A stretch of DNA of 64,000 nt from an uncultured Anaerolineae bacterium. Lineage in GTDB: Bacteria > Chloroflexota > Anaerolineae > Aggregatilineales > Phototrophicaceae. The position numbers and the translations under genes were made by a program. Shown here piece after piece: positions 25,495 to 34,291 of this stretch. The notes under the pieces are model-generated. The model was not told the origin of the DNA and did not search any database. It worked only from the letters and a program-made list of their open reading frames with translations. The stretch is from contig CALKJO010000002.1 of NCBI GenBank assembly GCA_937995825.1, forward strand, positions 248,001 to 312,000, read 5' to 3'. Each line of letters begins with the position of its first letter. The first letter of the stretch is position 1.

Positions 25495-27048
25495 CTATGC
25501 CAAGGCTTCCACAAGCATATCCGCTTTGATCGGCAGCGCGACATAGAATGTTGTCCCTACCCCGTATTCGCTTTGCAGCCAGATGCGCCCGCCATGCGCC
25601 TCAGACAGGCTCTTGGCAATCGGCATCCCCAAGCCGGTTCCGCCCGCCTGGCGCAAGCCAGCGGAGGACTGCTTGAACGGCTCAAAGATCAGGCTCTGGT
25701 CTTCGGGGGCGATGCCGATGCCGGTATCCTTGATGGAAACCATGACCTCCCCGTTTTGCTGAAGGGCGCGGACGGTGATCTCGCCTTCATCGGTGAATTT
25801 GCAGGCATTGGACATGATGTTGAGGAAAATCTGCAAGATGCGCTTCTTATCGCCGCAAATCTTGGGCAGATCGGGCTGAATGTCGGTCACGATCCGAATC
25901 GGCTTATCGCCCAGCAGCCCTTCACCGGTGCTGACCGTTTTCTCCAGCAGCGCCTTGACATCCACATTCTGCTCGACGAACAGATTGAGCGACCCCGACT
26001 CGATCTTGGACATGTCCAGAACATCGTTGATCAGGTTGAGCAGATGTTTGCCACTGCCGAGGACTTCGTTGAGAATCTCGCGCTGCTGTTCATTGAGCTC
26101 CCCCAAGTCGCCATCGACGACGAAGCGGGTGAAATTGAGGATGGCATTCAGCGGCGTCCGCAGCTCGTGCGACATGCTGGCGAGAAACGCCGACTTGACA
26201 TGGGAAGAACGCTCGGCTTCCAGACGCGCGGCATTCACTTCATCGATCTTCTTCTGGATCGTCTCCGCCATGTCATTGAACGCGGCGGCGAATTCGCCCA
26301 ATTCATCGGACGACTGAAAACTGCTGCGGACGGAGAAATCGCCGGCTTTGAGTCGCGTTGCGGTTTCCGACAGTTGCTTGACGGGGCGGATGACCATGCG
26401 GTTGAACTGGCGCAGCACCACCACGATGATCACAACGATGACAGCCAGCAGTATCAGCGTCAAATAGAATGCCTGATCAATCGCGATGTTGACGCTCGCC
26501 TGGCTGCGCTGCAGATTGTCGGCTTCTAGAGCGAGCAGGCTTTCGGACTGCGCGATGAATTCATCTTCCAAGTTCTCTAACGTCTGGCGCAGCTCGATGA
26601 GCGCTTCGACGGACAGGTTCGCGCCCTCGATGATCCTGCTGCCGATGGCGATAATCCGCTGTCCGATCTCCACAACGCTGGTGAAGTTTTCGTCTTCATT
26701 CAGGACGCGCTGCTCTATGAGCGCCTGATAGTCCGTCAGCAGCTGCGAAAATGTTTCGACGTTTTCTTCAATTTCTTCGAATTCCCGCGCGCCGATCTCG
26801 CCATCCGCATCCAGAAGCTGGTCAGTGATCAGTTCGTTGATCGAAGAATTGATGCGCGCGCCGCGATACGCCAGCTCTTGCATCATCAGTGAGATCGGCA
26901 GAGTCACTTGAGACAGTTCGTCGATGCGGCTGCGAACGATGCTCGCCGAGACCAGCCGCGACAGCAGAATAATGAAGGTGAGTACGACGGGGATAAGAAT
27001 GCCGAGCGCCAGCTTGGCTTGGAGAGAGAGCTTCATGTTCACTTTCAT
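25495..27048 (-). CDS. Membrane sensor histidine kinase
   Basis: 517 residues. Two membrane helices (about 10-30 and 192-212) flank a helical sensor of about 160 residues, followed by a HAMP domain (about 215-265). The HisKA phospho-site is in FLASMSHELRTPLNAIL. The ATPase has N-box NIMSNACKFTDEG, G1 KDTGIGIAPEDQ and G2 GGTGLGMPIAKSL. The kinase has no receiver of its own; three receivers follow in the same operon. The sensor region resembles four-helix chemoreceptor-type domains and its signal is unknown. Confidence 0.9.
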   Translation of the reverse strand: MKVNMKLSLQAKLALGILIPVVLTFIILLSRLVSASIVRSRIDELSQVTLPISLMMQELAYRGARINSSINELITDQLLDADGEIGAREFEEIEENVETFSQLLTDYQALIEQRVLNEDENFTSVVEIGQRIIAIGSRIIEGANLSVEALIELRQTLENLEDEFIAQSESLLALEADNLQRSQASVNIAIDQAFYLTLILLAVIVVIIVVVLRQFNRMVIRPVKQLSETATRLKAGDFSVRSSFQSSDELGEFAAAFNDMAETIQKKIDEVNAARLEAERSSHVKSAFLASMSHELRTPLNAILNFTRFVVDGDLGELNEQQREILNEVLGSGKHLLNLINDVLDMSKIESGSLNLFVEQNVDVKALLEKTVSTGEGLLGDKPIRIVTDIQPDLPKICGDKKRILQIFLNIMSNACKFTDEGEITVRALQQNGEVMVSIKDTGIGIAPEDQSLIFEPFKQSSAGLRQAGGTGLGMPIAKSLSEAHGGRIWLQSEYGVGTTFYVALPIKADMLVEALA

Positions 27049-27188
27049 TGATCTATCGAGCCTGAGCGAGAGATTAGTGCGCTGCTGCGCGTTATCTATA
27101 ACGATACAACATTTCGAAACATTATGAAATAGTCGGTGGGGCGGTTGCAGGAGATTTCACGATAAATTCATAATCTAAAAGTGATTAA

Positions 27189-27218
27189 AGAGCCTGCGCG
27201 CAGGCGCGCGCAGGCTCT
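27189..27218 (-). terminator. Perfect stem-loop after the SGNH hydrolase gene
   Basis: AGAGCCTGCGCGC (27189-27201) pairs perfectly with 27206-27218 around a four-base loop, 13 base pairs. On the minus strand it is followed by TTTAATC, a short U tract, 25 bases past the stop at 27243. Confidence 0.65.
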
Positions 27219-27242
27219 GCGCATCTGGCGAGTCGGGGCGGA

Positions 27243-27878
27243 TCAGCCGATTAGAGTCTTGACCTGCTCGACCAGCGCCTCACCCAATTTCAGATGCTGA
27301 TCCGGTTCGAGATGGATCGCGTCGCGCGGGCTGGAGACGATGACGCTGCCGGCATCGAAGAAGGCGCAGCCCATCTCGGCGGCAGTCTGAGCGTAGAAGC
27401 CCGCCAGCTTCTCGGACTTGGCGGGCGCGCCCTCGAACATGTCCTCAAACGGCGTGCCTGCCAGGGGCGCAATGGGCGGGGGCGCGACCAGCAGTAGTCT
27501 GGGCGCTTTTCCGCCGACTCCTGCCGCGCTGCTCAACACAAGCTGCGCCAGCGCGCCCATGCCGCGCGCGATGTCGGAGGCTGGCACGTCAAAGCGCTTC
27601 TTCAGATCGTTCGTGCCGAGCATGATGATGACCAGATCGAGCGGCGCGTGGGTTTCCAGCAGCAGCGGCAGCGCCGCGCGCCCGTTCTTGTGCGCGCCTT
27701 CAAACGGATCATCCTGGGCAGTGGTGCGCCCGTTCAGCCCCTCCTCAACGACGTGATAGCCCGCGCCGAGCCGGTCGCGCAGGACGCCCGCCCAGCGCGT
27801 GTGAATGTCCATGCGCCCCGATCCATCGGGCAGCGCGCCCCAGGTGTTCGAGTCGCCGTAGCACAGAATCGTTTTCAT
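27243..27878 (-). CDS. SGNH/GDSL-family hydrolase
   Basis: 211 residues from ATG 27878 (AAGGA seven bases upstream). Block I is ILCYGDSNTWG with the nucleophile serine, block III is IMLGTNDLK, and the histidine is in DAIHLEPDQH. A complete catalytic set for an esterase or arylesterase of the TesA/TAP type. There is no signal peptide, so it is cytoplasmic. The start lies 11 bases after the stop of the glycosyltransferase gene. Substrate unknown. Confidence 0.85.
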   Translation of the reverse strand: MKTILCYGDSNTWGALPDGSGRMDIHTRWAGVLRDRLGAGYHVVEEGLNGRTTAQDDPFEGAHKNGRAALPLLLETHAPLDLVIIMLGTNDLKKRFDVPASDIARGMGALAQLVLSSAAGVGGKAPRLLLVAPPPIAPLAGTPFEDMFEGAPAKSEKLAGFYAQTAAEMGCAFFDAGSVIVSSPRDAIHLEPDQHLKLGEALVEQVKTLIG

Positions 27879-27888
27879 GATCCATTCC

Positions 27889-28626
27889 TTAATCGACAAA
27901 CCGGTATTTCAGCAGCGTCCAGAGCGCAATCGGCGCATCCGTCCACTTGATCTTTTTGCCTTCCGTCCATTCGCGCCCGTTGTAGCTGATCGGGACTTCG
28001 TAGATGCGAATCCCCTGCTTGAGGACTTTAGCAGTGAACTCCGGCTCAAATTCAAAGCCGCGCGCGTGGATCGTCATGCCGCGCACCACCTCCGCCCGAA
28101 AGACCTTGTAGCCCGTCTCCATGTCGCTGAGGATGGCGTTGTAGAGGATGTTCGTCACCAGAGTCAGGCTTTTGTTGGCGACCATGTTCCAGAAGTTCAT
28201 GGCTTTGCGCGGTCCGCCAAGAAAGCGCGATCCATAGACGACTTTGGCGATGCCCTCGTGCAGCGGCTTGAGGAGCTGCGGATATTCGCGAGGATCGTAT
28301 TCGTAATCGGCGTCCTGGATCAGGAAAATGTCGCTGGTGGCGGCGCGAAAGCCGGTGACCAGCGCCGCGCCTTTGCCCTGATTATGCTCATGATACAGGA
28401 TGCGCACGCTCGGTCGCGCTTCGCGCTCCATCTGGCGCAGGATGTCGCGCGTGCCATCTGTCGAGCCATCATCGACGATGATGATCTCATCCGCCAGCCC
28501 GACCGCCTCAACGCGGTTGACGACCTCCTCGATGGTTGCCGCCTCGTTATAGCAGGGGATGATCACGCTCAGGGTCAGACGGCGGTCGGGGGTGCGCTGC
28601 GGCGCGTGATGGGGGCTTGGCTGCAT
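27889..28626 (-). CDS. Family 2 glycosyltransferase (polyprenyl-phosphate mannosyltransferase-like)
   Basis: 245 residues from ATG 28626 (GGAG upstream). GT-A fold: SVIIPCYNEAATIEEVV, EIIIVDDGSTDGT, NQGKGAALVTGF and the DxD element in IFLIQDADYEYDP. No membrane segment follows the catalytic domain, which matches soluble DPM1/DPMS-type enzymes that load a sugar onto polyprenyl phosphate. METGYKVFRAEVV and FEFEPEFTAKVLK are typical of that subgroup. Sugar and acceptor not determined. Confidence 0.85.
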   Translation of the reverse strand: MQPSPHHAPQRTPDRRLTLSVIIPCYNEAATIEEVVNRVEAVGLADEIIIVDDGSTDGTRDILRQMEREARPSVRILYHEHNQGKGAALVTGFRAATSDIFLIQDADYEYDPREYPQLLKPLHEGIAKVVYGSRFLGGPRKAMNFWNMVANKSLTLVTNILYNAILSDMETGYKVFRAEVVRGMTIHARGFEFEPEFTAKVLKQGIRIYEVPISYNGREWTEGKKIKWTDAPIALWTLLKYRFVD

Positions 28627-28857
28627 GAAACTTCTCCAGTACGTCAATTCATGCTTAAGAATACATGATTTTGCGCTGCTTTTCGCATAAAAAGTGATCA
28701 GGCTGTGTGTTTTGAACGCAGCGCGCGCGCCGAGACGCAGCGCGCACGGTGTAAAATCTTTTTCTCCAAAAGTCCCTGTGTTCTCTGCGTTATTGACTTT
28801 TGGGAGCGCTTGCCCGGGTTTAGAGGGCGGGATCGAGTCCCCACCTGGTGACATTGA

Positions 28858-28866
28858 TGATACAAT
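28858..28866 (+). promoter_or_regulatory. Extended -10 promoter of the Fes-like gene
   Basis: TGATACAAT (TGN then TACAAT at 28861-28866), 40 bases before the ATG at 28907. Confidence 0.4.
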
Positions 28867-28906
28867 CATCCTGAATACCCGTTCACACCAGACAGGAGCG
28901 CGCCTT

Positions 28907-30109
28907 ATGCCGCGTTGGCTTACTTTCGACTCCTTCCTGACCGACGCCGCCGCTGCGGTGGACGATGCCGCCCGTCAGGCGCTGGTCGATGAGCTGCTCG
29001 AAGAGCGCCCGACCACGCCCTGGGTGGAGGACAATAAGGCGACGTTCTTGTACGCAGGCGACGCCAAATCCGCCGCGCTCAACCTCGACACGATCGACGC
29101 CGATCCGCCGTTTCTGCCGATGACGCGGCTGGAAGGGACGAACCTCTGGTACGTCTCGCATCACTTCGAACGCGATGATCTGCTCGACTACCTGCTCGCC
29201 ATCGACGACCCGATGACGCCGACGCAGGGCGATCCCGATCTGGTCAGCCGGATCATGACCTACTGGCGCGCTGATCCGCGCAATCCGCTGCGGTTGGACG
29301 CGGGCGGGACATCGGTCTCAGTGCTGCGCATGGGGCAGGCGCGGGCATATGCGGACTGGAGCGCCTTCAAAGCCGTCCCGCGCGGGCGCATCACGCAGAG
29401 CAGCATCGCCAGCGAAGAACTCGGCTTCAGCGGACGGACGCTCTGGGTCTACACGCCGCCGGGCTACAGCCGGATCGTCAACGCCGACGTGCGCTATCCG
29501 CTGCTGATCCTGCACGATGGACAGTGGGCGGCGGGCGCGCTGCAAGTCCCGGCGATGGCGGATGCGCTGATCAAGAACGAACGCCTGCAGCCGTGCGTGA
29601 TCGCCATGATCCAAAGCGCGACCGGCGCGGATCATGACCGCGAATACATCGCCAATGAGCGCCATTACCGTTTTCTGCTGACCGAGCTGCTGCCGTTTGT
29701 GCAAACCCGCTACCGCGTCGATTCGGCGCGGGTGGCGGTTGGCGGTGTGGCGACCGGCGCAGTCGCGGCGGCGTTCGCGGCGATCAACAACCCATCGGTC
29801 TTCAGTGGCTTGATGATGATCTCGCCACCGTTGGGCAAAGGCGCGAATCAGGAGGCGCTGCGCGATCTGGTGCGGCAGGTGATCACGTCAGAGGTCTATC
29901 CGAAGCGGATTTTTCAGTCGGTCGGGCGCTATGAAGCGCGCGCGCGCTTCGTCCGTCCGGCGCTGGCGCTGCGCGAGGAATTGATCACTCACCGCGAGAT
30001 CGCCTACCGCTTTGTCGAAACGGGCAGCGGGCACAGTCTGGTCGGGTTCAAGAGTGTGATGCCGGAAGCGCTGGCGTGGATGTTCCCCGGCAGCGCTTTC
30101 GACCGCTGA
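28907..30109 (+). CDS. Fes/esterase-D-like alpha/beta protein, nucleophile serine replaced
   Basis: 400 residues; AGGAG lies upstream of ATG 28907. The N-terminal 150 residues match the Fes N-terminal-like module. The esterase domain has GRTLWVYTPPGYSR, YPLLILHDGQWAAG, NERHYRFLLTELLPFVQTRYRVD, and the histidine in TGSGHSLVGF. The nucleophile elbow, normally G-x-S-x-G, reads VGGVATGAV, so serine is alanine. Classical ester hydrolysis should be lost. A binding role is possible. Its stop overlaps the next ATG (TGATG). Confidence 0.7.
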   Translation: MPRWLTFDSFLTDAAAAVDDAARQALVDELLEERPTTPWVEDNKATFLYAGDAKSAALNLDTIDADPPFLPMTRLEGTNLWYVSHHFERDDLLDYLLAIDDPMTPTQGDPDLVSRIMTYWRADPRNPLRLDAGGTSVSVLRMGQARAYADWSAFKAVPRGRITQSSIASEELGFSGRTLWVYTPPGYSRIVNADVRYPLLILHDGQWAAGALQVPAMADALIKNERLQPCVIAMIQSATGADHDREYIANERHYRFLLTELLPFVQTRYRVDSARVAVGGVATGAVAAAFAAINNPSVFSGLMMISPPLGKGANQEALRDLVRQVITSEVYPKRIFQSVGRYEARARFVRPALALREELITHREIAYRFVETGSGHSLVGFKSVMPEALAWMFPGSAFDR

Positions 30110-30762
30110 TGCGGGCGTTTTTCTGGCTGGCACTGATCGCGCTGCCGGGGCTGTTGTTTACGGGCTGGCAGGGCTGGCGCTGGTGGCGCGCGCCGGCGAG
30201 TGACTGGTTTGTCACCGAGGATGGCGTTCCAGCGCCGGGCGCCTGTGAAGCGGCGGCATGGGCGCGGATCGCGGGCGGCGGCTTAGCGCTGATGCCGCTC
30301 AGCGATCTGATCGATCCGGCGGAAGCCCGCCGCCGCGCCGATGTCATCCTGCGCGCCGCCTTCGATCTGGGCGAGACCCCGTTCATCAGCCGCCCAACCT
30401 TGATCCTGACCGCAGCCGCGCCGGTCTGGGTGCTGACCGCGCCGATCCCGCTCGATCCGGCGTCGATGCCCCTGATGTCCGAAGCGCCGCCGACGCAGCC
30501 CGCCGCCGTCCTCATCCTGGATGCGCGCACAGGCGAACGGCGCGATCTGATCGCCGCTGCGCAGTCCGCCGCGCCGGAGACCTGCCGCCGCCAACTGCGG
30601 GCGCTGGTGGACGCGCTGCGGGCATCGGCGCGGGATCGGGCGGCGCTGATCGCGGGCGCGAGCGTGTGGGCTGCATGGGGAATGCTGATTGTCGTGATGT
30701 TTTTACGTCAGCAGCGGACAAAGCGCAGTACAATGAAAAACGACTTTCCTGACCTGAGATGA
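30109..30762 (+). CDS. Two-helix membrane protein of unknown function
   Basis: 217 residues from ATG 30109. Membrane helices at about 3-20 and about 180-200 with an extracytoplasmic loop between them. The loop has a cysteine pair (GACEAAAW and PETCRRQL) and acidic and proline-rich parts. The tail QQRTKRSTMKND is cytoplasmic and basic. I recognise no family. Coupled to the Fes-like gene by the TGATG overlap and followed 10 bases later by a lipoprotein gene; the three may form a surface complex (inference). Confidence 0.55.
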   Translation: MRAFFWLALIALPGLLFTGWQGWRWWRAPASDWFVTEDGVPAPGACEAAAWARIAGGGLALMPLSDLIDPAEARRRADVILRAAFDLGETPFISRPTLILTAAAPVWVLTAPIPLDPASMPLMSEAPPTQPAAVLILDARTGERRDLIAAAQSAAPETCRRQLRALVDALRASARDRAALIAGASVWAAWGMLIVVMFLRQQRTKRSTMKNDFPDLR

Positions 30763-30772
30763 AAGGCGCACC

Positions 30773-31339
30773 ATGACTCGCAAGCTCATCGGGATGCTGA
30801 CACTGGGTTTGGCGCTGCTGCTGGCGGCATGTGGCGCGCCAGCGCAGCCGACACCCACGATCACGCCTTCGCCGCTTCCATCGGCGACCCCAGAACCAAC
30901 CGCGACCATCGCGCCGATCGTGCTTCGGGCGCGGACGCAGGATGTGATCCTCGCCGGCACGCTCGACATCCGCGCCAATCCCGCTGGCACGCCGACTGCT
31001 GACTCGGAGTTCACCTTCACCCTGCTCGAATTCGCCCAGACGGGCGGCATCACCGGCGCGACGCTGGCGATCACCGTCACCGGTGATGGGACGATGAATT
31101 ACAACGGCGTCGAGCGCGCGCTCAGCCCCGAAAAGCTGGAGGCGCTGCGCGCCGCGCTGGCGGCGATCAATTTCTTCGGGCTGCAGGGGAATTTCACCGG
31201 CATGACGGCGTCAGACGCCTACAGCTACACGCTGACGGTCGAAAGCGCCACCGGTTCGCGGACGCTGCGCGCTACCGAGGGCTTGATCCCGGAGCAGCTC
31301 CAAAGCCTGTTCGACCTGATCATCGACTTGAACGCATGA
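30773..31339 (+). CDS. Lipoprotein of unknown function
   Basis: 188 residues. Lipobox ALLLAACG gives a lipidated cysteine at about residue 20, followed by a proline/threonine-rich spacer (PTPTITPSPLPSATPEPT), typical of surface-tethered proteins of Chloroflexota. The remaining domain has NYNGVERALSPEKLEALRAAL and YSYTLTVESATGSRTLRATEG, a small alpha/beta pattern without known name. It overlaps the convergent HAD-like gene by 20 bases. Confidence 0.7.
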   Translation: MTRKLIGMLTLGLALLLAACGAPAQPTPTITPSPLPSATPEPTATIAPIVLRARTQDVILAGTLDIRANPAGTPTADSEFTFTLLEFAQTGGITGATLAITVTGDGTMNYNGVERALSPEKLEALRAALAAINFFGLQGNFTGMTASDAYSYTLTVESATGSRTLRATEGLIPEQLQSLFDLIIDLNA

Positions 31340-32021
31340 GCGCCGCCGCGATCCCGTCCAGCAGGGACAGTTCCCGCGCCGGGCGCGCCGTCCGCATCCC
31401 AGCGGCGCGCGCCGTTTGGAGCGCATCCATGCTCGCGCTGACCAGCAGGCATGAGTCTGGATCGACCCCCGCCCGACGCGCCGCGATCTCAAAGTAGGTC
31501 TGATCGCGCTCGAAGCGCTCGACCGTCTCCGGCGTCAGGATCGGCGCGTCGATCAGCGTCAGCGCTGCGCCGCCGCGCAGCAGCCCGCGCGCATGATCGG
31601 CGGTCAGATACGTCGTCACGCCGCGCCGAATCCCCGCCCGGCTAAGCCATTTGAGCGCGTCCAGCGCACCGGGCAGCAGCGCAGCGCACGCCGCTGCTGC
31701 CTCCCCCGGCAAACTCCGTGACAGCGCCGTCAGCGCCGGCTGAGCGGGCGTAGGCATGTCCGCCAGCCGAAAATACCCGCGTGTAACGCGATACAGTCCT
31801 TCCCACATATCGGCGATGCCGTCGTCGCCGGAGAGATTGAGATCGGCGTAGTAGCTGTCCCAGTCGGCAAAGACGCCGCGCACAGCGCTGTGCCAGCGCG
31901 CCAGATCGCCGCCGAAGCGGGCGCGCAGCGTCCGCGCCAGCGCATCGGTATAGCAAGGCAGCAGCGCATCCGAATCGACCAGTGCGCCGATCAGATCGAA
32001 ATAAACGACATGCAGAGGCAT
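31320..32021 (-). CDS. HAD-superfamily protein with degenerate catalytic motifs
   Basis: 233 residues. The overall layout is that of a HAD phosphatase with a helical cap (about 15-95). Motif I, normally DxDGT, reads FDLIGAL: the first aspartate is kept and the second is isoleucine. The motif II threonine region is GVTTYLTAD. Motif IV, normally GDSxxD, reads VSASMDALQTARAAGM, so one acidic ligand is lost. Activity of the usual type is doubtful. A TATAAT on the minus strand at 32067-32072 probably drives it. Otherwise isolated. Confidence 0.65.
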   Translation of the reverse strand: MPLHVVYFDLIGALVDSDALLPCYTDALARTLRARFGGDLARWHSAVRGVFADWDSYYADLNLSGDDGIADMWEGLYRVTRGYFRLADMPTPAQPALTALSRSLPGEAAAACAALLPGALDALKWLSRAGIRRGVTTYLTADHARGLLRGGAALTLIDAPILTPETVERFERDQTYFEIAARRAGVDPDSCLLVSASMDALQTARAAGMRTARPARELSLLDGIAAALMRSSR

Positions 32022-32066
32022 CAGATCAAGTCTTCACCTTGCCACTTCCGACTTTTAATCTTCGCT

Positions 32067-32072
32067 ATTATA
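32067..32072 (-). promoter_or_regulatory. -10 element for the HAD-like gene
   Basis: TATAAT on the minus strand, 46 bases upstream of ATG 32021, in the 91-base gap shared with the divergent glycosyltransferase gene. No -35 match. Confidence 0.35.
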
Positions 32073-32112
32073 CTTTTTCATATTCGCCTCACTCACTTTA
32101 TGATAGACCATC

Positions 32113-33246
32113 ATGCGTGTTGCCCTGTTCACCGAGACCTTTCTTCCCAAAATCGATGGCATTGTCACCGTCACCTGTCTGCTGCTCGATCATCTGAGTC
32201 GGCGTGGGATCGAGACGGTGATCGTCGCGCCGAAGATGGGCGTGGATCGCTATAATCAGACGCGGATCATCGGCGTGCCGGGGATGGTCATGCCGCTCTA
32301 TCCTGAGCTGCGCGTGGGTCCACCCACCATCAGCACCTATCACGCCGTCAAGCGCTTCCGACCGGACATCGCGCACTTCATCCATCCGGCGCTGATCGGC
32401 GTGCCGGGGATGTGGATGGCAAAGCGGCTGAACATCCCTAAGCTGGCGTCGTTTCATCTGGATGTGGCGCGGCTGCTGCGCCATTTTCGCTTGGGCTGGC
32501 TCGAACCGACGACGCGCTGGATCACGCGGCACATTTTCAACACGGCTGATTACGCGCTCGCCCCATCGCGGCAGATTCAGCGCGAGATGGAAGCATTGGG
32601 CGTGAAAAACGTCGGCTTATGGAAGCGCGGCGTCGATGGCGACCGCTTTCATCCCCGCTTTCGCAGCGCGGACATGCGCGCGGCGCTGTCCGGCGGCAAT
32701 CCGAACGATACGCTGATGCTGTATGTTGGGCGGCTGTCCGACGAAAAGCAGATCGATCACATCCGTCCGGCGCTGGAGCAGGTTCCGGGGACGCGGCTGG
32801 CGATTGTCGGCGACGGACCCGCCCGCGAACGGCTGGAAGCGGTGTTTGCCGGGACGCCGACGCGCTTCATGGGCTACATGAAAGGCGAGGCGCTGTCGCA
32901 GGCGTATGCCAGCGCGGATATGTTCGTCTTTCCGTCCGCGCTGGAGACATTCGGCTTGGTGGTGGTCGAGGCGATGGCGGCGGGGCTGCCGGTGGTGGCG
33001 TCGCGGGTCGGCGGCATCCCGGATGTGGTTGAAGAAGGGCGCACCGGCTACACGTTCGACAGCGGCGATGTCACCGGGCTGGTCGAGGGCGTCCGCCGGA
33101 TCGCGGTCAGCCGCGAGCGGATCGCCGAAATGGGCATGGCGGCGCGGACATTTGCGCAGACCCAGACCTGGGACGCGATCATGGACGAGGTGATCGACCA
33201 CTACGTCCGACTGATCGAGCTGAAGCGGGGGCGCCGGCGGCGCTGA
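32113..33246 (+). CDS. GT4 glycosyltransferase, SqdX/mannosyltransferase-like
   Basis: 377 residues. Opening MRVALFTETFLPKIDGIVT, then VPGMVMPLYPELRV, KRGVDGDRFHP and the GT4 E-x7-E region in SALETFGLVVVEAMAAGLPVV. This order is characteristic of the group holding cyanobacterial sulfoquinovosyl-diacylglycerol synthase (SqdX) and GDP-mannose-dependent lipid mannosyltransferases (MgtA/PimB-like). A glycolipid-making role at the inner membrane face is likely. No SqdB homologue is in the window, so the sugar is open. The gene appears to be transcribed alone. Confidence 0.8.
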   Translation: MRVALFTETFLPKIDGIVTVTCLLLDHLSRRGIETVIVAPKMGVDRYNQTRIIGVPGMVMPLYPELRVGPPTISTYHAVKRFRPDIAHFIHPALIGVPGMWMAKRLNIPKLASFHLDVARLLRHFRLGWLEPTTRWITRHIFNTADYALAPSRQIQREMEALGVKNVGLWKRGVDGDRFHPRFRSADMRAALSGGNPNDTLMLYVGRLSDEKQIDHIRPALEQVPGTRLAIVGDGPARERLEAVFAGTPTRFMGYMKGEALSQAYASADMFVFPSALETFGLVVVEAMAAGLPVVASRVGGIPDVVEEGRTGYTFDSGDVTGLVEGVRRIAVSRERIAEMGMAARTFAQTQTWDAIMDEVIDHYVRLIELKRGRRRR

Positions 33247-33325
33247 GACGACCAAGTGTTAACCCTGCAAAATGGCGGCATCGGTGTAGACTAATGCTAA
33301 CCTTCAAACAGATGAGGGAGCGCCG

Positions 33326-34291
33326 ATGCGCCTTTTTCGTGTCCTGCTGAGACTTGTCCCGCTGGTGGTGATCGCCGCGCTGGTGATCGCCTTCGGCGTC
33401 ATCCCCTACTCGTTCGCCCGTCAGATGGCGGCGGCGCTGATTCATCCCCAACGTCTGCCGATCACCGGCACGCCCACCACGCTCGGATTCACCGACTGGC
33501 AGACCGTCCGCGTCGATACGCTGGACGGGATCACGCTCGAAGGCTGGTTCATCCCGCCGCCCGCCGCCGCGCTCGACGGCACGCCGTCCGATGGGGCGAC
33601 GATCCTCTATCTGCACGGCTTAGGCGGGACGCGCCAGTCGATGCTGCTGCAGGCGGCGCTGCTCCACCGGCAAGGATTCGGCGCGCTGCTGGTCGATCAG
33701 CGGGCGCACGGCGAAAGCGGCGGCGAGCGCTCGACGCTGGGCTATCAGGAACTCGCCGATACCTCGGCGCTGATCGATTTCCTGCTGACTCAGCCGGAGG
33801 TCAATCCGAAGAGGATCGGCATCGTCGGCGAAGGCATGGGCGCGGTCACCGGCATTCTGGTCGCGTCGCACCGCCCGGATGATGTGCGGGCAGTGGTTGC
33901 GCAGTCGGCGTATGCGTCGATTGAAGACCTGATCCGCCCAGAGGCGCAGCGCGCCTCTGGACTGCTGGCGCTGACAGCGGTTCCGCTGACACGGCTGGTA
34001 CTGGAGCAGGAAACCGGCACGGATTTCAGCGCGGTCAACCCGCTGGCGCAAATTTACTGGCTGCATCCGCGCGCGGTCATGCTGCTGCATGGCGATGCCG
34101 ATCTCGTGGTCGCGCCCGAATCGAGCCAGGCATTGTATGATGCCGCCCGCGATCCGCGCGAACTGGTCTTTTTCGTCAGCGGCGGGCATGGCAGCCTGCT
34201 GGAAGCCGATCCGTCGCTGTGGGGACGGCGGGTGACAGCATTTTTGCGGCGCTATCTGCGCGATGCGCCCATCGAAACAGGGGCTTCATGA
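33326..34291 (+). CDS. Membrane-anchored alpha/beta hydrolase-like protein, nucleophile replaced
   Basis: 321 residues; GAGGGAG upstream of ATG 33326. An N-terminal membrane helix (about 8-28) anchors an alpha/beta domain on the outer face. LYLHGLGGTRQS is the oxyanion region, VDQRAHGESGGE is typical, LLHGDADLVV holds the acid and SGGHGSLLE the histidine. The elbow reads VGEGMGAV, giving glycine in place of the serine. BAAT/YqkD-like families normally keep this residue. The stop overlaps the lspA start (ATGA). Confidence 0.75.
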   Translation: MRLFRVLLRLVPLVVIAALVIAFGVIPYSFARQMAAALIHPQRLPITGTPTTLGFTDWQTVRVDTLDGITLEGWFIPPPAAALDGTPSDGATILYLHGLGGTRQSMLLQAALLHRQGFGALLVDQRAHGESGGERSTLGYQELADTSALIDFLLTQPEVNPKRIGIVGEGMGAVTGILVASHRPDDVRAVVAQSAYASIEDLIRPEAQRASGLLALTAVPLTRLVLEQETGTDFSAVNPLAQIYWLHPRAVMLLHGDADLVVAPESSQALYDAARDPRELVFFVSGGHGSLLEADPSLWGRRVTAFLRRYLRDAPIETGAS

